Assembly (NCBI GenBank): GCA_000697475.1
Contig: JNEU01000286.1
Location: forward strand, 1-20,250
From: Lichtheimia corymbifera B2541
Lineage: Eukaryota; Mucoromycota; Mucoromycetes; Mucorales; Lichtheimiaceae
Direction: 5' to 3'
Length of the DNA: 20,250 nucleotides
Below the pieces are notes generated by a model, which did not search any database, was not told where the DNA came from, and was given only the letters and a program-made list of their open reading frames with translations. Positions 19,801-20,250 of this stretch are shown here, in pieces; within the stretch, counting starts at the first letter, position 1, and every line of letters starts with the position of its first letter. Both the position numbers and the translations under genes were made by a program.

Positions 19801-20250
19801 TCGTTGCTCAACAACTTCACGCGCATACGCCAACTTTTTCGTCAATGACTCGAAATCTTGTTCCATACGCACTTGCATGGCTTCCAAATGCTCTGGAATC
19901 TCAACCCTGCACATGTCATCCATATCCTGATACATGTTGACTGTCATTGTGAATTGACCTTGATCAAAAGTAGCCGACTGGTGCTCAAGATCCAGTAATT
20001 GCTGTACCACCAATGATCTGATCGCCTCGTGTTTCTCGTCGTCAGGCCGCCATTGTGCATGTTCCAAAAGATCATCCACCTGAAGATGGGCTCGGTTCAG
20101 CCATACATAGGACTTGGCATGTTCTTGTTCCCAAAACACGCGTAAAGCCAAGATTTGCAAATCATAGGAGCGACGGCGTATCGCATTCATTAATCGATCA
20201 AACACCATGAGCGTTGTAAAGATGATTTCGATGACAATAGTATCAGCAGG
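13838..20250 (-). CDS. Giant GAS2 (GAR)-domain, spectraplakin-like cytoskeletal protein, 5'-partial
   Basis: The minus-strand exon 14035-20250 stays open to the window edge; 14 sense codons precede the first ATG at 20208, so the N-terminus lies outside. A 59-bp GT-AG intron (13976-14034) joins it to a last exon, 13975-13838, adding 45 residues. At least 2,117 aa are visible. Numbered from the Met at 20208, residues 1-1900 are almost all helical and heptad-like, with recurring Trp-led helices (VWLNRAHLQ, ALSWLDRAH, NWKRLQDEWSRLN), as in spectrin-type repeats. A polyglutamine run is near 409. A Ser-rich linker (1908-1987) carries three S-x-L-P motifs and a proline run. The GAR domain (1988-2055) has the hallmarks VGRYWIGD, CRILKS and MVMVRVGGGWMELREYL. 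GAR domains bind microtubules; in animal spectraplakins and GAS2-like proteins they follow spectrin repeats and actin-binding CH domains. Whether CH domains exist here is unknown. Likely role: cytoplasmic cytoskeletal linker. Confidence 0.88.
18961..18981 (-). repeat. CAG/CAA trinucleotide run encoding polyglutamine
   Basis: Seven consecutive Gln codons (CAG/CAA on the minus strand) lie inside the GAS2-domain gene between helical segments, flanked by Asn. A site likely to vary in length between strains. Confidence 0.85.

Noticed and set aside
1..20250. tRNA, rRNA or other structured RNA genes
   Set aside because: Reading for tRNA B-box-like and conserved rRNA motifs gave nothing convincing; a covariance-model search was not possible.

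Overview
The window looks like a piece of a filamentous fungal genome, most probably an early-diverging (Mucoromycota/Mucorales-type) fungus. The genes carry many short GT-AG introns (52-79 bp), often with CTAAC-like branch sites. They have TATA boxes or pyrimidine-rich leaders, and they include an NDT80/PhoG-type transcription factor. The lineage is inferred from gene content and architecture; no species is claimed.

Layout. Positions 1-6960 are gene-poor and repeat-rich. Two diverged copies of one ~0.4-0.5 kb segment (1695-2205 and 5665-6075, same orientation) each lie just upstream of a decayed-looking minus-strand reading frame (1402-1665 and 5115-5600). Between them lies a cluster of related repeats: a tandem array (2268-2885), then a 1.47-kb palindrome centred at 3766 (3031-4502). 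Each half of that palindrome contains its own ~440-bp palindrome (axes near 3252 and 4280).

Positions 7049-13505 are gene-dense: a secreted GH5 beta-mannanase (plus strand, 7 exons, 437 aa), a possible small secreted-protein gene (minus, 8917-9338, weak), arginase (plus, 3 exons, 313 aa), a Roadblock/LC7 dynein light chain (minus, 3 exons, 107 aa) and an NDT80/PhoG-like transcription factor (minus, 3 exons, 472 aa). From 13838 to the window edge runs a giant minus-strand gene. It is a >2,100-residue coiled-coil/spectrin-like protein ending in a GAS2 (GAR) microtubule-binding domain, with a short last exon after a 59-bp intron. Its reading frame is still open at the edge, so the N-terminus lies outside.

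How they fit together: mannanase (extracellular plant or fungal mannan breakdown) and arginase (arginine catabolism) are nutritional genes. The dynein light chain and the GAS2-domain protein are both microtubule-associated, but there is no sequence evidence that they are co-regulated. The most unusual feature of the noncoding part is the nested palindrome; the most unusual gene is the spectraplakin-like GAS2 protein.
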